A program made the position numbers and the translations under genes. DNA of 6,605 nt, from contig CAZPAH010000140.1 of assembly GCA_964584495.1 (NCBI GenBank), positions 1 through 6,605 of the forward strand. The letters run 5' to 3'. Under the pieces are notes generated by a model. It had not been told where the DNA came from, searched no databases, and worked only from the letters and a program-made list of their open reading frames with translations. Origin of the DNA: CAZPAH01 sp964584495 (lineage in GTDB: Bacteria; Krumholzibacteriota; Krumholzibacteriia; Krumholzibacteriales; Krumholzibacteriaceae). Of this stretch, positions 1 to 6,605 are shown piece after piece; position 1 is the first letter of the stretch, and the number at the start of each line of letters is the position of its first letter.

Positions 1-74
1 CGGCGAGGAATATCGTCTTACACCGGCCTCTTTACCTTATTGATTTAACGGCAGCACTCCCTCTCGCGTTTAAC
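1..74. other. Non-coding stretch downstream of the operon
   Basis: These 74 bases follow the TGA of the barrel gene and are more AT-rich than the genes. I find no start codon with an open frame on the minus strand and no strong hairpin followed by a T-run, so no intrinsic terminator is called. The hexamer TTTAAC occurs twice (44-49 and 69-74), too little to assign a role. Confidence 0.5.
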
Positions 75-1688
75 TCAAAAATAAAGTCTCAGGAACATCT
101 TCGCGGTATGATCTATCCGGTCATGGTTTCCCTCATTTACAAAGTAGTCGGTATTGACGAGGTGCTCGCTCTGTCCGGCGTTTCCGTATTCGACGAAGCA
201 TTCGGCGCCATAGCCGATATCGTACCTTATCTGGGCGAATACGGTCGAACGCGCATCGGTTTTCCCATTGACGTTGAGAATCCTGAAATAACCCTTGATC
301 TTTCCCGTCGCGTTGAATTCCATATCGTATCCGTAGGCGAATATCTCCCTGAAAGTATCGAAATCCCTGATCCTTCCCTGGATGCGGACCTTGACCAGCT
401 CGTTTTCGACCGTCAGCTCGGCGAAGAGGTTCGGATAGGTGTAGAAATCGAAAACCTCCGCCGCCGCATCGAACCCGTGCCACTGCTTGTATGCGATCTT
501 GCCCTTGAATCCCTTTATGAACTCTATGTACAGCTCCGAATAGAACTCGTGGGTCTTGCGCCTCTCGCCGCCTTCCTCGTTGACGAACCTCTTCTCGTAG
601 GCATCGTAGGAGACGGTGGCCGTCACGGCCTTTTGGGGAAACAGGTAGCTTCCCTCGATGTGGTACTGCTTCCTGTTGAACTGCTGGTCCTCGTCGAAAC
701 GCCGGGACATGTAATCGCGGAAGTTCTCGCCGAAATCGTTGTACCAGGCGTGAACGGTAAGGTTGGACATCCGGATGTTGCGGACCTCGGTGGAGAAGGC
801 GTACCGGTTGTTCTTCCCGCGGACCTCGCTCGTTTCGGTCTGGAAGGGATCGCGGCTTACTGCATATTCCGATATAAGGCTGGTATTTTCGAGGCTGACC
901 GGACCGACCCAAAGCCCGTTTTTCCTTATCTGCCGCGGGAAGAACGAGACATCGAAGGCGAGGACCTGGTTGTAGCTGTCCGAAAGGTACTTCTTCGCGA
1001 CGCTCGTATTGGTCCAGTCCTTGCGGAGAAAGGTCGATCCGAACTCGAGCCTGTCGCCGAAAGACTTCTTTCGCAGCCTCACGATGAAGTTATCGGTGCC
1101 GTCGGCCACCAGGCTGTCGGGATTGTCGGTCCAGTTGAAGGTTCCACCGTCGTCGAAATATATGAACGTGCCTCCCACTCCCTTGATCTTCCAGAGGTCG
1201 ACGCTCCAGATATCGGCCCTGACCCCGCTCGACTGGGGGCCCCAATTGTCGTTCTTGATCTTGTCCTGGTCCACAAGGTTGAGAAGGGGCTCGTCGTTTA
1301 TCCAGAACCGGTTCTGCCTGGAGAAGATATAGGTCTCCCACTTATCTCCATTGAATTTCATATGCCCTTCGGCTGCAAGCAGTCCGGGGCGCTTGTATTC
1401 GGGCTCCGGCGTGAGGTACTCGTCCCTGTTCGACTGGTACCGGAGCTTGTAGAAGCACTCGAGGTTCTTGTAGGGCCAGCTGAGGTACTTCAGCTCGAGG
1501 TAGTGGCGTGGCATGCCCTCAGAGCCGGGAGGGCCGAACTGCCAGTGGTTGTCGATACGCTGGAATGATAGCTCGGTCTCGTAGAACCCTTCCAGCTTGT
1601 CCACCGCGAGGAGCGGAGCGGACGGCAGCGCCAGGGAGGCGGCGGTAACCAGGAGCAAGATCGGAACGATATCTGTCTTTCTCATCAT
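75..1688 (-). CDS. Predicted outer-membrane beta-barrel protein, family not recognised
   Basis: The protein has 537 residues from the ATG at 1688. An immediately following ATG at 1685 (536 residues) is an equally possible start and sits about five bases after the AAGG of the preceding gene's 3' end, a better ribosome-binding spacing. The open frame runs on to 2081, but those added residues are Arg-rich shadow sequence over the PorV-like gene and the signal peptide would then be internal, so they are excluded. A signal peptide is visible: MRK, a Leu/Ala-rich core, and likely cleavage after A28 in PLLA-VDK. The mature part is rich in aromatic and alternating polar/hydrophobic stretches typical of amphipathic strands (for example TFIYFDDGGTFNW, FAELTVENELVKVRIQGRIR). 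It ends in FLRLYF with a terminal Phe, as in outer-membrane barrels recognised by BamA. It has no CXXCH haem motif and no TonB-dependent plug motif that I can see. It is last in the operon, fused translationally to the PorV-like gene. The role could be porin, sugar or substrate channel, or surface anchor; function is unknown. Confidence 0.85.
   Translation of the reverse strand: MMRKTDIVPILLLVTAASLALPSAPLLAVDKLEGFYETELSFQRIDNHWQFGPPGSEGMPRHYLELKYLSWPYKNLECFYKLRYQSNRDEYLTPEPEYKRPGLLAAEGHMKFNGDKWETYIFSRQNRFWINDEPLLNLVDQDKIKNDNWGPQSSGVRADIWSVDLWKIKGVGGTFIYFDDGGTFNWTDNPDSLVADGTDNFIVRLRKKSFGDRLEFGSTFLRKDWTNTSVAKKYLSDSYNQVLAFDVSFFPRQIRKNGLWVGPVSLENTSLISEYAVSRDPFQTETSEVRGKNNRYAFSTEVRNIRMSNLTVHAWYNDFGENFRDYMSRRFDEDQQFNRKQYHIEGSYLFPQKAVTATVSYDAYEKRFVNEEGGERRKTHEFYSELYIEFIKGFKGKIAYKQWHGFDAAAEVFDFYTYPNLFAELTVENELVKVRIQGRIRDFDTFREIFAYGYDMEFNATGKIKGYFRILNVNGKTDARSTVFAQIRYDIGYGAECFVEYGNAGQSEHLVNTDYFVNEGNHDRIDHTAKMFLRLYF
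1683..1688 (-). promoter_or_regulatory. Overlapping stop and tandem ATG starts coupling the PorV-like gene to the barrel gene
   Basis: The minus strand reads AAGGTTATGATGAGA. The TGA of the PorV-like gene (1687-1685) overlaps the first ATG (1688-1686) by ATGA and the second ATG (1685-1683) by a single base. The AAGG is two bases from the first ATG and five from the second, so the second may be the main start. Either choice changes the protein by one Met only. Confidence 0.7.
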
Positions 1689-2608
1689 AACCTTATCGTG
1701 GATGAAAACTGGTAACTGTTTCCGAGGTCGTAGTGCGTCTCCAGCATCACATCGACCTGCCAGCGTTGCCCCTTCAGCCCGAGGCCTGCGGTCATGTTTT
1801 CCCTTTCGAATCCGCCGCGCAGAGCCACCGCATCGAAGAACCAAATCTCGCTTCCTATCCTGCCGATCGCGTTGGAAAGCTTTCCCTGCCTGCTTCTGAG
1901 ATCGAACGAGAGGAGCAGGAGCTCGCGGAATAGGTAGCTCGCCCCGATCGCGGCGTCGCGGTACACGGGATCGGGGGTTTTCGTGGTGCTGAGCAGCTTC
2001 AGGCCCGGTTCGTTCACGTTGTAGATGACGGCTCCCAACGTCCATGCTCCTCCGGACCTGTAGTGCACACCAATATCGCATGACGGTTTCGTCACGCTTC
2101 CCTCGTACGAGGGATCGTTGTACTTCTCGTATCCGGGAGCGGCGAGGGTGAAGAGCTTCAATGACGCCCCGATAGAGAGTCCCTTCAGCCAGGGAACGGT
2201 TCGGGCGATCCCAAGGTTGATCGTATCTTCATGGTAAATATCCTTAAGCTCGAGCCTGACCCAACTCATTCCAAAGGCGAACATGCCGTGCCAGTTGTAC
2301 GCCGCGGCGGCATAGTTGTTGGACAGGTTCTCGACGTTATAGAGCATCGATGTACAGCCGGTCAGCTCGAAACGGCCGATCTGCGTGATCCCCGCGGGGT
2401 TCCAGTAGACCGCATTGACGTCGTCCGAGACGCCGACGAACGCCGAGCCCATCGCCCGGGGCCTGGGACCCACCCTGCAGTGTCGGAAATCGGCTCTCGC
2501 CGGCCCGGCTATGACGGCCAGAAGGAGAATGCATGCCGAGAAGGCAGCCAGGAGACGGGTGAAGGATTCCGGCCTCGATCGGCCGTTATGCAGCCGCTTC
2601 AATATCAT
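1685..2608 (-). CDS. PorV/PorQ-family outer-membrane protein (type IX secretion PorV-like / UPF0164-like beta-barrel)
   Basis: The protein has 307 residues from the ATG at 2608, which overlaps the TGA of the upstream gene as ATGA. The frame stays open further upstream to 2737, but that extension has no signal peptide at its front and lies inside the upstream gene, so 2608 is chosen. A signal peptide is clear: charged residues 1-18, a hydrophobic core at 19-35, and an A-R-A cleavage site after residue 39. The mature protein opens with the family's hallmark, GPRPRAMGSAF followed by SDD and VYWNPAGI (residues 47-74), then alternating hydrophobic strands and small-residue turns to the end, as in a FadL-like barrel. 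Known: PorV binds the C-terminal domains of type IX cargo at the outer membrane and passes them to the cell-surface attachment machinery; PorQ and UPF0164 relatives share the fold, and some occur where no type IX system is known. Inferred: a partner for the large protein encoded just upstream. The family call is firm, but a PorV role rather than another paralogue's role is not settled by sequence alone. Confidence 0.88.
   Translation of the reverse strand: MILKRLHNGRSRPESFTRLLAAFSACILLLAVIAGPARADFRHCRVGPRPRAMGSAFVGVSDDVNAVYWNPAGITQIGRFELTGCTSMLYNVENLSNNYAAAAYNWHGMFAFGMSWVRLELKDIYHEDTINLGIARTVPWLKGLSIGASLKLFTLAAPGYEKYNDPSYEGSVTKPSCDIGVHYRSGGAWTLGAVIYNVNEPGLKLLSTTKTPDPVYRDAAIGASYLFRELLLLSFDLRSRQGKLSNAIGRIGSEIWFFDAVALRGGFERENMTAGLGLKGQRWQVDVMLETHYDLGNSYQFSSTIRL
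2605..2608 (-). promoter_or_regulatory. ATGA stop/start overlap coupling the large protein to the PorV-like gene
   Basis: On the minus strand the sequence reads AAAATGATA: the ATG of the PorV-like gene (2608-2606) shares bases with the TGA that ends the large gene (2607-2605). The only nearby ribosome-binding-like sequence is a weak GGTG a few bases upstream. The arrangement points to termination-reinitiation coupling and leaves no room for a promoter between the genes. Confidence 0.8.
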
Positions 2609-5600
2609 TTTATCACCGCCACGCCGACGTTTTCCCTGTAGGCCCTTTCCCCCGAAGGGGTCTGAACGGCGGCCGTGAATCTCGCTATATAGATTCCGTA
2701 AGGAACGATGTTGCCCATATTGTCGCGTCCGTCCCACGAAAGCCCCGTAATCCTTCTCGGCCGTCCGTCGGGTGTATCGCCGGCGGTGAAGGGGAATCTC
2801 CTCTCGAGAATCCTCCTCCTGTATCCGTCCATATCGTAGATCTCGATCGTCACCGTCGCTTCCTGCGAGAGGTAGAAACTTATGCCGGTCTCTTCGTAGA
2901 GCCCGTCGCCGTTTGGGGAGAACGGGTTGGGAGAGAAGGATATTCCCGAGATTACCCGGCCCGCGTCGTATCCAGCGTCGGGGTTGTAGAAGATTCCGTA
3001 GTCCCCCGGTCTTTTAACCGAGATCTTTACGAGGTTTCCGTATGGATTGACGTTGCCCCCCGTGTATATCCAGGTTCCGGTCGATTCGATATACTCGTAC
3101 ATGGAGAGCAGGTCCTCGTCGATGTGCCTCGCGGAGTACTGCGGGTAATGAACCGATATTTCGATATCCTGGTTGAACTCGTCGACCGGTATCGCCACCT
3201 CCACCGTCTCGCCGGTTTCACTGTCGATCGTCTCGGCGACCGCCTCGAACTCTAATTTCCTGATGACGTTTATCGATGACGCGGGGTGGGGGGGGAGGTT
3301 GAAATCGTGCAGATAGCCCGGCGTCAGCCTGAACCTGAACGGAAAGGGCAGGCCGCCGTCCGGGATCGCGGCGGTCGGTATCCAGATTACCGATCCCTCC
3401 GGAGACCTGATGCTGAAATCGTTCGTCATATCTATGCCGCTAATCTCGTAGTAGGGGATAGGAAGGGGTATCTCGATCGTATAGAGAGGAGTCAACGACA
3501 CCGATCCCGTCGCGTCGACCGCCTCGATCTCGAATTCGATATTCCTTGTGTTGTCCAGCGGGGCCAGCGGTACCTGAACCTCGATCTGCGACGGGTCCAG
3601 GTCGGCTCCCCAGATATCATCCCCCGCGTATCCCATGGTGATCTCTTCCAGCCAAAGGCCGGTCGTGACCGAATCGGGCCTCCACCGGAAGGTGGCGCCC
3701 CTGACCCAGAAGTCATCGGTGATACGAGCCGTGAAGTAGAGCGGCGAGTTGGCCAGCGCGATCATCGGTACCGTTTCCCCCGAAAGGACTCCGACATCGA
3801 TGACGGGCGGTCCCAGATCCTCGAGGACCGTCATCTCCACGACCACCGCCGTCAGGCCGTCGTTGATCCTCGCGACCGCCGCAGCCGACTTGTAGTCGAG
3901 CATCTCCTCCTGTGTTTTTCCCGCGGTCTTTCCGGTGCCGGGCGAGGACATCAGGTCCATTATGTTGGAATCCCTGTCGGTGTCGTTTCCACCACCAGGA
4001 TTCCATTCGGACGTGTAGGCGTTGACCCAGCGCGTATCGCCGAAATTATTGTCGGTGCTGTTTCCGTCGTGGCTTGTCATCAGGACCATTATATCCCAGC
4101 TTTTAATATCGGCCTCGGTGGGATTGCCGAGGGCCTCCATCGATACGACTGCCGTCATAGTGTTCTGATTGAAATCGGAGAGCAGAATAATATCGCGATC
4201 CGTTTTCCTCGCGCCGCTTGCCCAGGCCTGCGGCGTGTTCTGGTTCTCCGAGGAGATCACTCCCTTGTACCAGCCTTCCATCACGATCGCGTAATCCCAG
4301 GCGTCCCAGAGCGCAAAATCGTTCTGCCTGTTGGGCAATCCCTCCGTGGCTCCCCCCTTGAATGCGTCTATGTATATATCGACCTTCTGTATATTTATAT
4401 CGGCATAGTTGGGATTCCAGTCGGCTGTACCCTCATCGGCGGGGTTGGGGAAGTTTCCTATCTTGACCTGGAAGGCGAGGCTTGGAATGATCTCTCCCGC
4501 CACGATCTTGGACGTCTCGAAAATCGTCATACCCTCGAGGTCGAAGGCGTGTCTCACGAAGACTACGTTAGTGGGATAAATATAGTAAAGGCCTTCGCGG
4601 CCGAACTGGTTCGGCCCGTGATCGTCGTCGAGAGCGTCCGTCATCGTCCGGATCGCTGTAACCACCCCCTCCACGGTCAGGGTGAAGGTGGAGTCGGCCC
4701 TCGACGCGTTCGTTGCATCCTTGGCCGATACGGTCAGGGTGTACTCTCCGCCCGCTATGCCGGGAGAAACGATGTAGAGAAAGGAATAGGTTCCGTCTCC
4801 CGCGGTGAGATCGCCGTTCGTTCCGTCATCGTACATGTGCTGGTATTGCGATCCTCCTATCGGAGAAAGGTCTATCAGGACCGAACCGATGCCGCCGCCT
4901 CCGTCCGTGACCGAGGCCGTGAACGAGACCGTTCCTCCTGCATCGATGACAGCGGGCTCCGCTCCGGCCGATTGGATCACCGGCTTCGGCGGAAAATCGG
5001 TCACGAGCTCGAACGGATCGCTGTAGTAATGAAGCACGACCGGCTCGAGCGCAACCGACCAGTCGACAGTTGGGTCGAGGGGATCGAAATCCAGGTTGAG
5101 TGTCGAATCGTGCGGAGCGGAATCGAAGGCGGAACGCTTCTCTCCGCCCGTCTCCTGCATCAGGTAGACCTGCAGGCGGATCTCCGGGGGGACGGCTCCC
5201 TCGAAAACAGTAAAGGGAATAGAGTAGTTCACGTACCCTTCCGACCTCGATATTCGCGTCGCCGCGATATCTATCCCCGAGTTCCATGTGCCGGAAGTCG
5301 GTATGTACTGGTCGCCCACGTCGTCCCACCACAGCCACTCCGTGCCGCCCCATTTCCTTATGTCTGCATAATCGGCGGACCCGGTGCAGGAGTACTTGTA
5401 CGTTATCGCGAAATCCGGTTTCAGCGGATGATCGTAGCTGATAGGAAACAGGTAGGGCTCATTCACCGCTCCGGCAGCGTCGTTGAATGCTTCCATGATT
5501 ATCCCGATGTGCGTGCATTCCCAGTCGGAGTCGAATTTCACCTTTATCGATATCCCATCCTCGTCGTTGCTCACCAGCACCTTGGTCAGGTCCATCTCTT

Positions 5601-6605
5601 GGAGGCATTGGTGCGCAAGGTCGGGTTCGGGAAAGGGGGGATCGCTGACCGTCATGATCCTGTCGATTATGACGGCGATGTTGTTGGAGGCCAGCGGGGG
5701 GGAGGAGACCACCGAAATCTGAACGACCGCCCTGGCCGCGCCGGCGATGAAGGATGTTTCACCGTATCCTTCGGAATCCAGTACCACCGTCGAAGAGGAA
5801 AAAGCGCCCGCCGAAGCCGGCGTGCGGGAGAACGTCACGCTGGTCCCCCCATGGGCCACATCGTTTCCGAATTTGTCGACCAGCTGGGCAGAAACGGGCA
5901 GGGATTCGAGGAATCCCACCGCGTCCGCCGCCGCTGACAGCCTGATACCGGCTGCCGCGCCCGGAAGGACGCCAATCTCCACGTAATTTTCCTCGCCAGC
6001 GAGAACGATCAGCGTGCGGTTCAGGTATACGGCCGATGCCGTTATATGGAGAACGCCGGCTCCGGTCGCTGTGAGGGTCGTCGTGACCTCTCCATCGGAG
6101 GAGGTGAGGGTCGACGGGGTGCTGAAGGTTCCGCTCCCGGTGGAAGATTCGGCGAGGGTGAAGTTCACCGGGACTCCCTGTAGCTTCACAGGGTTGTAGC
6201 TTATGTCGAGGAGCCTCGCCTCGATAGTCACTTCCTCCACGCCATCGGCCGTTATCTCGCTTTTATTCGCCGTGATCTCGATATATTCCGGTTCCGCCGA
6301 TCGGATACCCAGCTTGAACCTCCCCGATATTCCTCCTTCTCCCGTCTCGGTGAAGATCCTTAGGACCTCGATCTGGTCACCAGAGATCAGGAAGCCGCCC
6401 CTGCCGTCGACAAGCGATATAGAGGTCGCGGCCGTCGTGTCGGAGTTGTTGTAGAAAATGACTTGCCCGCGGGGCGGAGTGATATTGTTGAGCTTTGTCG
6501 CCCTGAGATTCACGTTATCGAGGAAGCCGTCGAGGTCGTACCAGTCGCGCCTGCCCTCTCGGTCCCTCGCCTCGATCAGGGCATCGGCGTAGAAGTAGAT
6601 GCCCG
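2605..6605 (-). CDS. Large multidomain secreted surface protein with Ig-like, DOMON-like (glucodextranase C-terminal type) and C-terminal FlgD-Ig/type IX-like sorting domains; 5' end outside window
   Basis: The frame is open from the right edge to a TGA at 2607-2605, giving 1332 residues with no start in the window. The GTG at 6513 lies inside the frame and is unlikely to be the start. Residues are counted from the first whole codon (6603). Seen: two bacterial-Ig/invasin-like domains (about 108-202 and 218-301, each with a V-x-F and G-x-x-T pattern); a divergent DOMON-like module (325-530) holding all three cysteines; an Ig-like domain with a YDDGTNGDLTAGDGTY loop (540-644); a glucodextranase C-terminal-type module (652-925) with DDDHGP, YIYPTN, FDLEG, VDIYID, WDYAIVMEGW and WNPGGGN; an Ig-like domain (930-1045); a weak ZU5-like region (1060-1208); and a FlgD-Ig domain (1217-1331) with NPFSPNGDG, SWDGRD, PYGIYIARF and a terminal VGVAVIK. 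Known: the glucodextranase-type module occurs at the C-terminus of amylolytic and surface enzymes, and FlgD-Ig/type A-like ends mark surface-exported proteins of FCB bacteria. Inferred: an extracellular, possibly carbohydrate-binding protein, first in the operon. No catalytic residues are identifiable here. Confidence 0.9.
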   Translation of the reverse strand, partial: GIYFYADALIEARDREGRRDWYDLDGFLDNVNLRATKLNNITPPRGQVIFYNNSDTTAATSISLVDGRGGFLISGDQIEVLRIFTETGEGGISGRFKLGIRSAEPEYIEITANKSEITADGVEEVTIEARLLDISYNPVKLQGVPVNFTLAESSTGSGTFSTPSTLTSSDGEVTTTLTATGAGVLHITASAVYLNRTLIVLAGEENYVEIGVLPGAAAGIRLSAAADAVGFLESLPVSAQLVDKFGNDVAHGGTSVTFSRTPASAGAFSSSTVVLDSEGYGETSFIAGAARAVVQISVVSSPPLASNNIAVIIDRIMTVSDPPFPEPDLAHQCLQEMDLTKVLVSNDEDGISIKVKFDSDWECTHIGIIMEAFNDAAGAVNEPYLFPISYDHPLKPDFAITYKYSCTGSADYADIRKWGGTEWLWWDDVGDQYIPTSGTWNSGIDIAATRISRSEGYVNYSIPFTVFEGAVPPEIRLQVYLMQETGGEKRSAFDSAPHDSTLNLDFDPLDPTVDWSVALEPVVLHYYSDPFELVTDFPPKPVIQSAGAEPAVIDAGGTVSFTASVTDGGGGIGSVLIDLSPIGGSQYQHMYDDGTNGDLTAGDGTYSFLYIVSPGIAGGEYTLTVSAKDATNASRADSTFTLTVEGVVTAIRTMTDALDDDHGPNQFGREGLYYIYPTNVVFVRHAFDLEGMTIFETSKIVAGEIIPSLAFQVKIGNFPNPADEGTADWNPNYADINIQKVDIYIDAFKGGATEGLPNRQNDFALWDAWDYAIVMEGWYKGVISSENQNTPQAWASGARKTDRDIILLSDFNQNTMTAVVSMEALGNPTEADIKSWDIMVLMTSHDGNSTDNNFGDTRWVNAYTSEWNPGGGNDTDRDSNIMDLMSSPGTGKTAGKTQEEMLDYKSAAAVARINDGLTAVVVEMTVLEDLGPPVIDVGVLSGETVPMIALANSPLYFTARITDDFWVRGATFRWRPDSVTTGLWLEEITMGYAGDDIWGADLDPSQIEVQVPLAPLDNTRNIEFEIEAVDATGSVSLTPLYTIEIPLPIPYYEISGIDMTNDFSIRSPEGSVIWIPTAAIPDGGLPFPFRFRLTPGYLHDFNLPPHPASSINVIRKLEFEAVAETIDSETGETVEVAIPVDEFNQDIEISVHYPQYSARHIDEDLLSMYEYIESTGTWIYTGGNVNPYGNLVKISVKRPGDYGIFYNPDAGYDAGRVISGISFSPNPFSPNGDGLYEETGISFYLSQEATVTIEIYDMDGYRRRILERRFPFTAGDTPDGRPRRITGLSWDGRDNMGNIVPYGIYIARFTAAVQTPSGERAYRENVGVAVIK
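3288..3295 (-). repeat. Eight-base homopolymer tract (C on the coding strand) inside the large surface-protein gene
   Basis: Eight consecutive G on the plus strand, read as C8 within codons for the L-P-P-H stretch of the large protein, between its Ig-like domain and the C-terminal sorting domain. It is the longest homopolymer I noticed; runs of seven (5696-5702) and six (5635-5640, 3056-3061, 5845-5850) also occur in this gene. Loss of one base would give a TAA at 3272-3270 and remove the C-terminal domain. It may equally be a chance run of Pro codons. Confidence 0.6.

Noticed and set aside
1..74. Possible rho-independent terminator after the operon
   Set aside because: Only a four-base GAGG/CCTC pairing can be drawn on the minus strand and no T-run follows it.
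133..912. A 259-codon minus-strand open frame within the barrel gene
   Set aside because: It is an out-of-frame Arg-rich shadow of the barrel gene with no signal peptide, motif or start context of its own.
108..1568. A 486-codon open frame on the plus strand
   Set aside because: It is the same codon-aligned antisense shadow, opposite the barrel gene. The Val/Leu/Glu-rich translation shows no signal peptide or motif and ends at a TCA codon of the minus gene.
1689..2081. N-terminal extension of the barrel protein beyond the ATG at 1688
   Set aside because: It overlaps the PorV-like gene in another frame, is Arg-rich, and would place the clear signal peptide about 130 residues into the protein.
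2609..2737. N-terminal extension of the PorV-like protein beyond the ATG at 2608
   Set aside because: It lies over the FlgD-Ig domain of the upstream gene, is rich in Arg and Gly, and would bury the signal peptide inside the protein.
4365..4400. AT-rich stretch resembling promoter boxes
   Set aside because: It lies inside the glucodextranase-type module of the large gene and is explained by Ile and Tyr codons (ATA, TAT); no gene starts nearby.
5501..5530. Possible haem-binding CXXCH motif around the W-E-C-T-H stretch
   Set aside because: Only one cysteine precedes the His, so the CXXCH pattern is not met, and no other such motif occurs in any of the three proteins.
3286..5937. An 883-codon open frame on the plus strand
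   Set aside because: It is in exact codon register opposite the large minus-strand gene, where plus-strand stops arise only from TTA, CTA or TCA codons, which that gene rarely uses. It ends where the minus gene uses TCA. Its translation is a monotonous Arg/Asp/Val/Gly-rich string with no domain, and the minus frame has recognisable domains throughout.

Overview
The window reads as one strand of a single operon from a Gram-negative bacterium. All three genes lie on the minus strand, are read from high to low coordinates, and overlap at both junctions by an ATGA. Their order in transcription is (1) the 3' part of a very large multidomain secreted protein (2605 to the right edge, 5' end outside the window), (2) a PorV/PorQ-type outer-membrane protein (1685-2608), and (3) a second outer-membrane beta-barrel-like protein of no family I recognise (75-1688). 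The last 74 bases (1-74) hold no gene that I can see.

The DNA is moderately GC-rich by eye. The combination of a PorV/PorQ-like protein with a large surface protein ending in a FlgD-Ig/type IX-like C-terminal domain is typical of the FCB superphylum and neighbouring candidate phyla (for example Krumholzibacteriota, Eisenbacteria, Latescibacterota, Zixibacteria). No marker gene is present, so the phylum is an inference. I see no mobile element, CRISPR array, tRNA or rRNA.

The large protein is a string of beta-sandwich modules. In order these are an unassigned N-terminal stretch, two bacterial-Ig/invasin-like domains, a divergent DOMON-like module, an Ig-like 'anchor' domain, a clear glucodextranase C-terminal-type DOMON-like module, another Ig-like domain, a ZU5-like region, and a C-terminal FlgD-Ig domain that looks like a type IX sorting domain. 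No catalytic motif is visible in the part present. Any enzymatic domain would have to lie upstream of 6605.

A working model, which is inference, is that the large protein is exported to the cell surface through its C-terminal domain, that the PorV-like protein is its outer-membrane partner, and that the third protein is a further barrel serving the same surface complex, possibly for polysaccharide binding or uptake. The tight translational coupling supports a joint role but does not prove it. Long open frames on the plus strand (108-1568 and 3286-5937) are codon-aligned antisense shadows and are not annotated.
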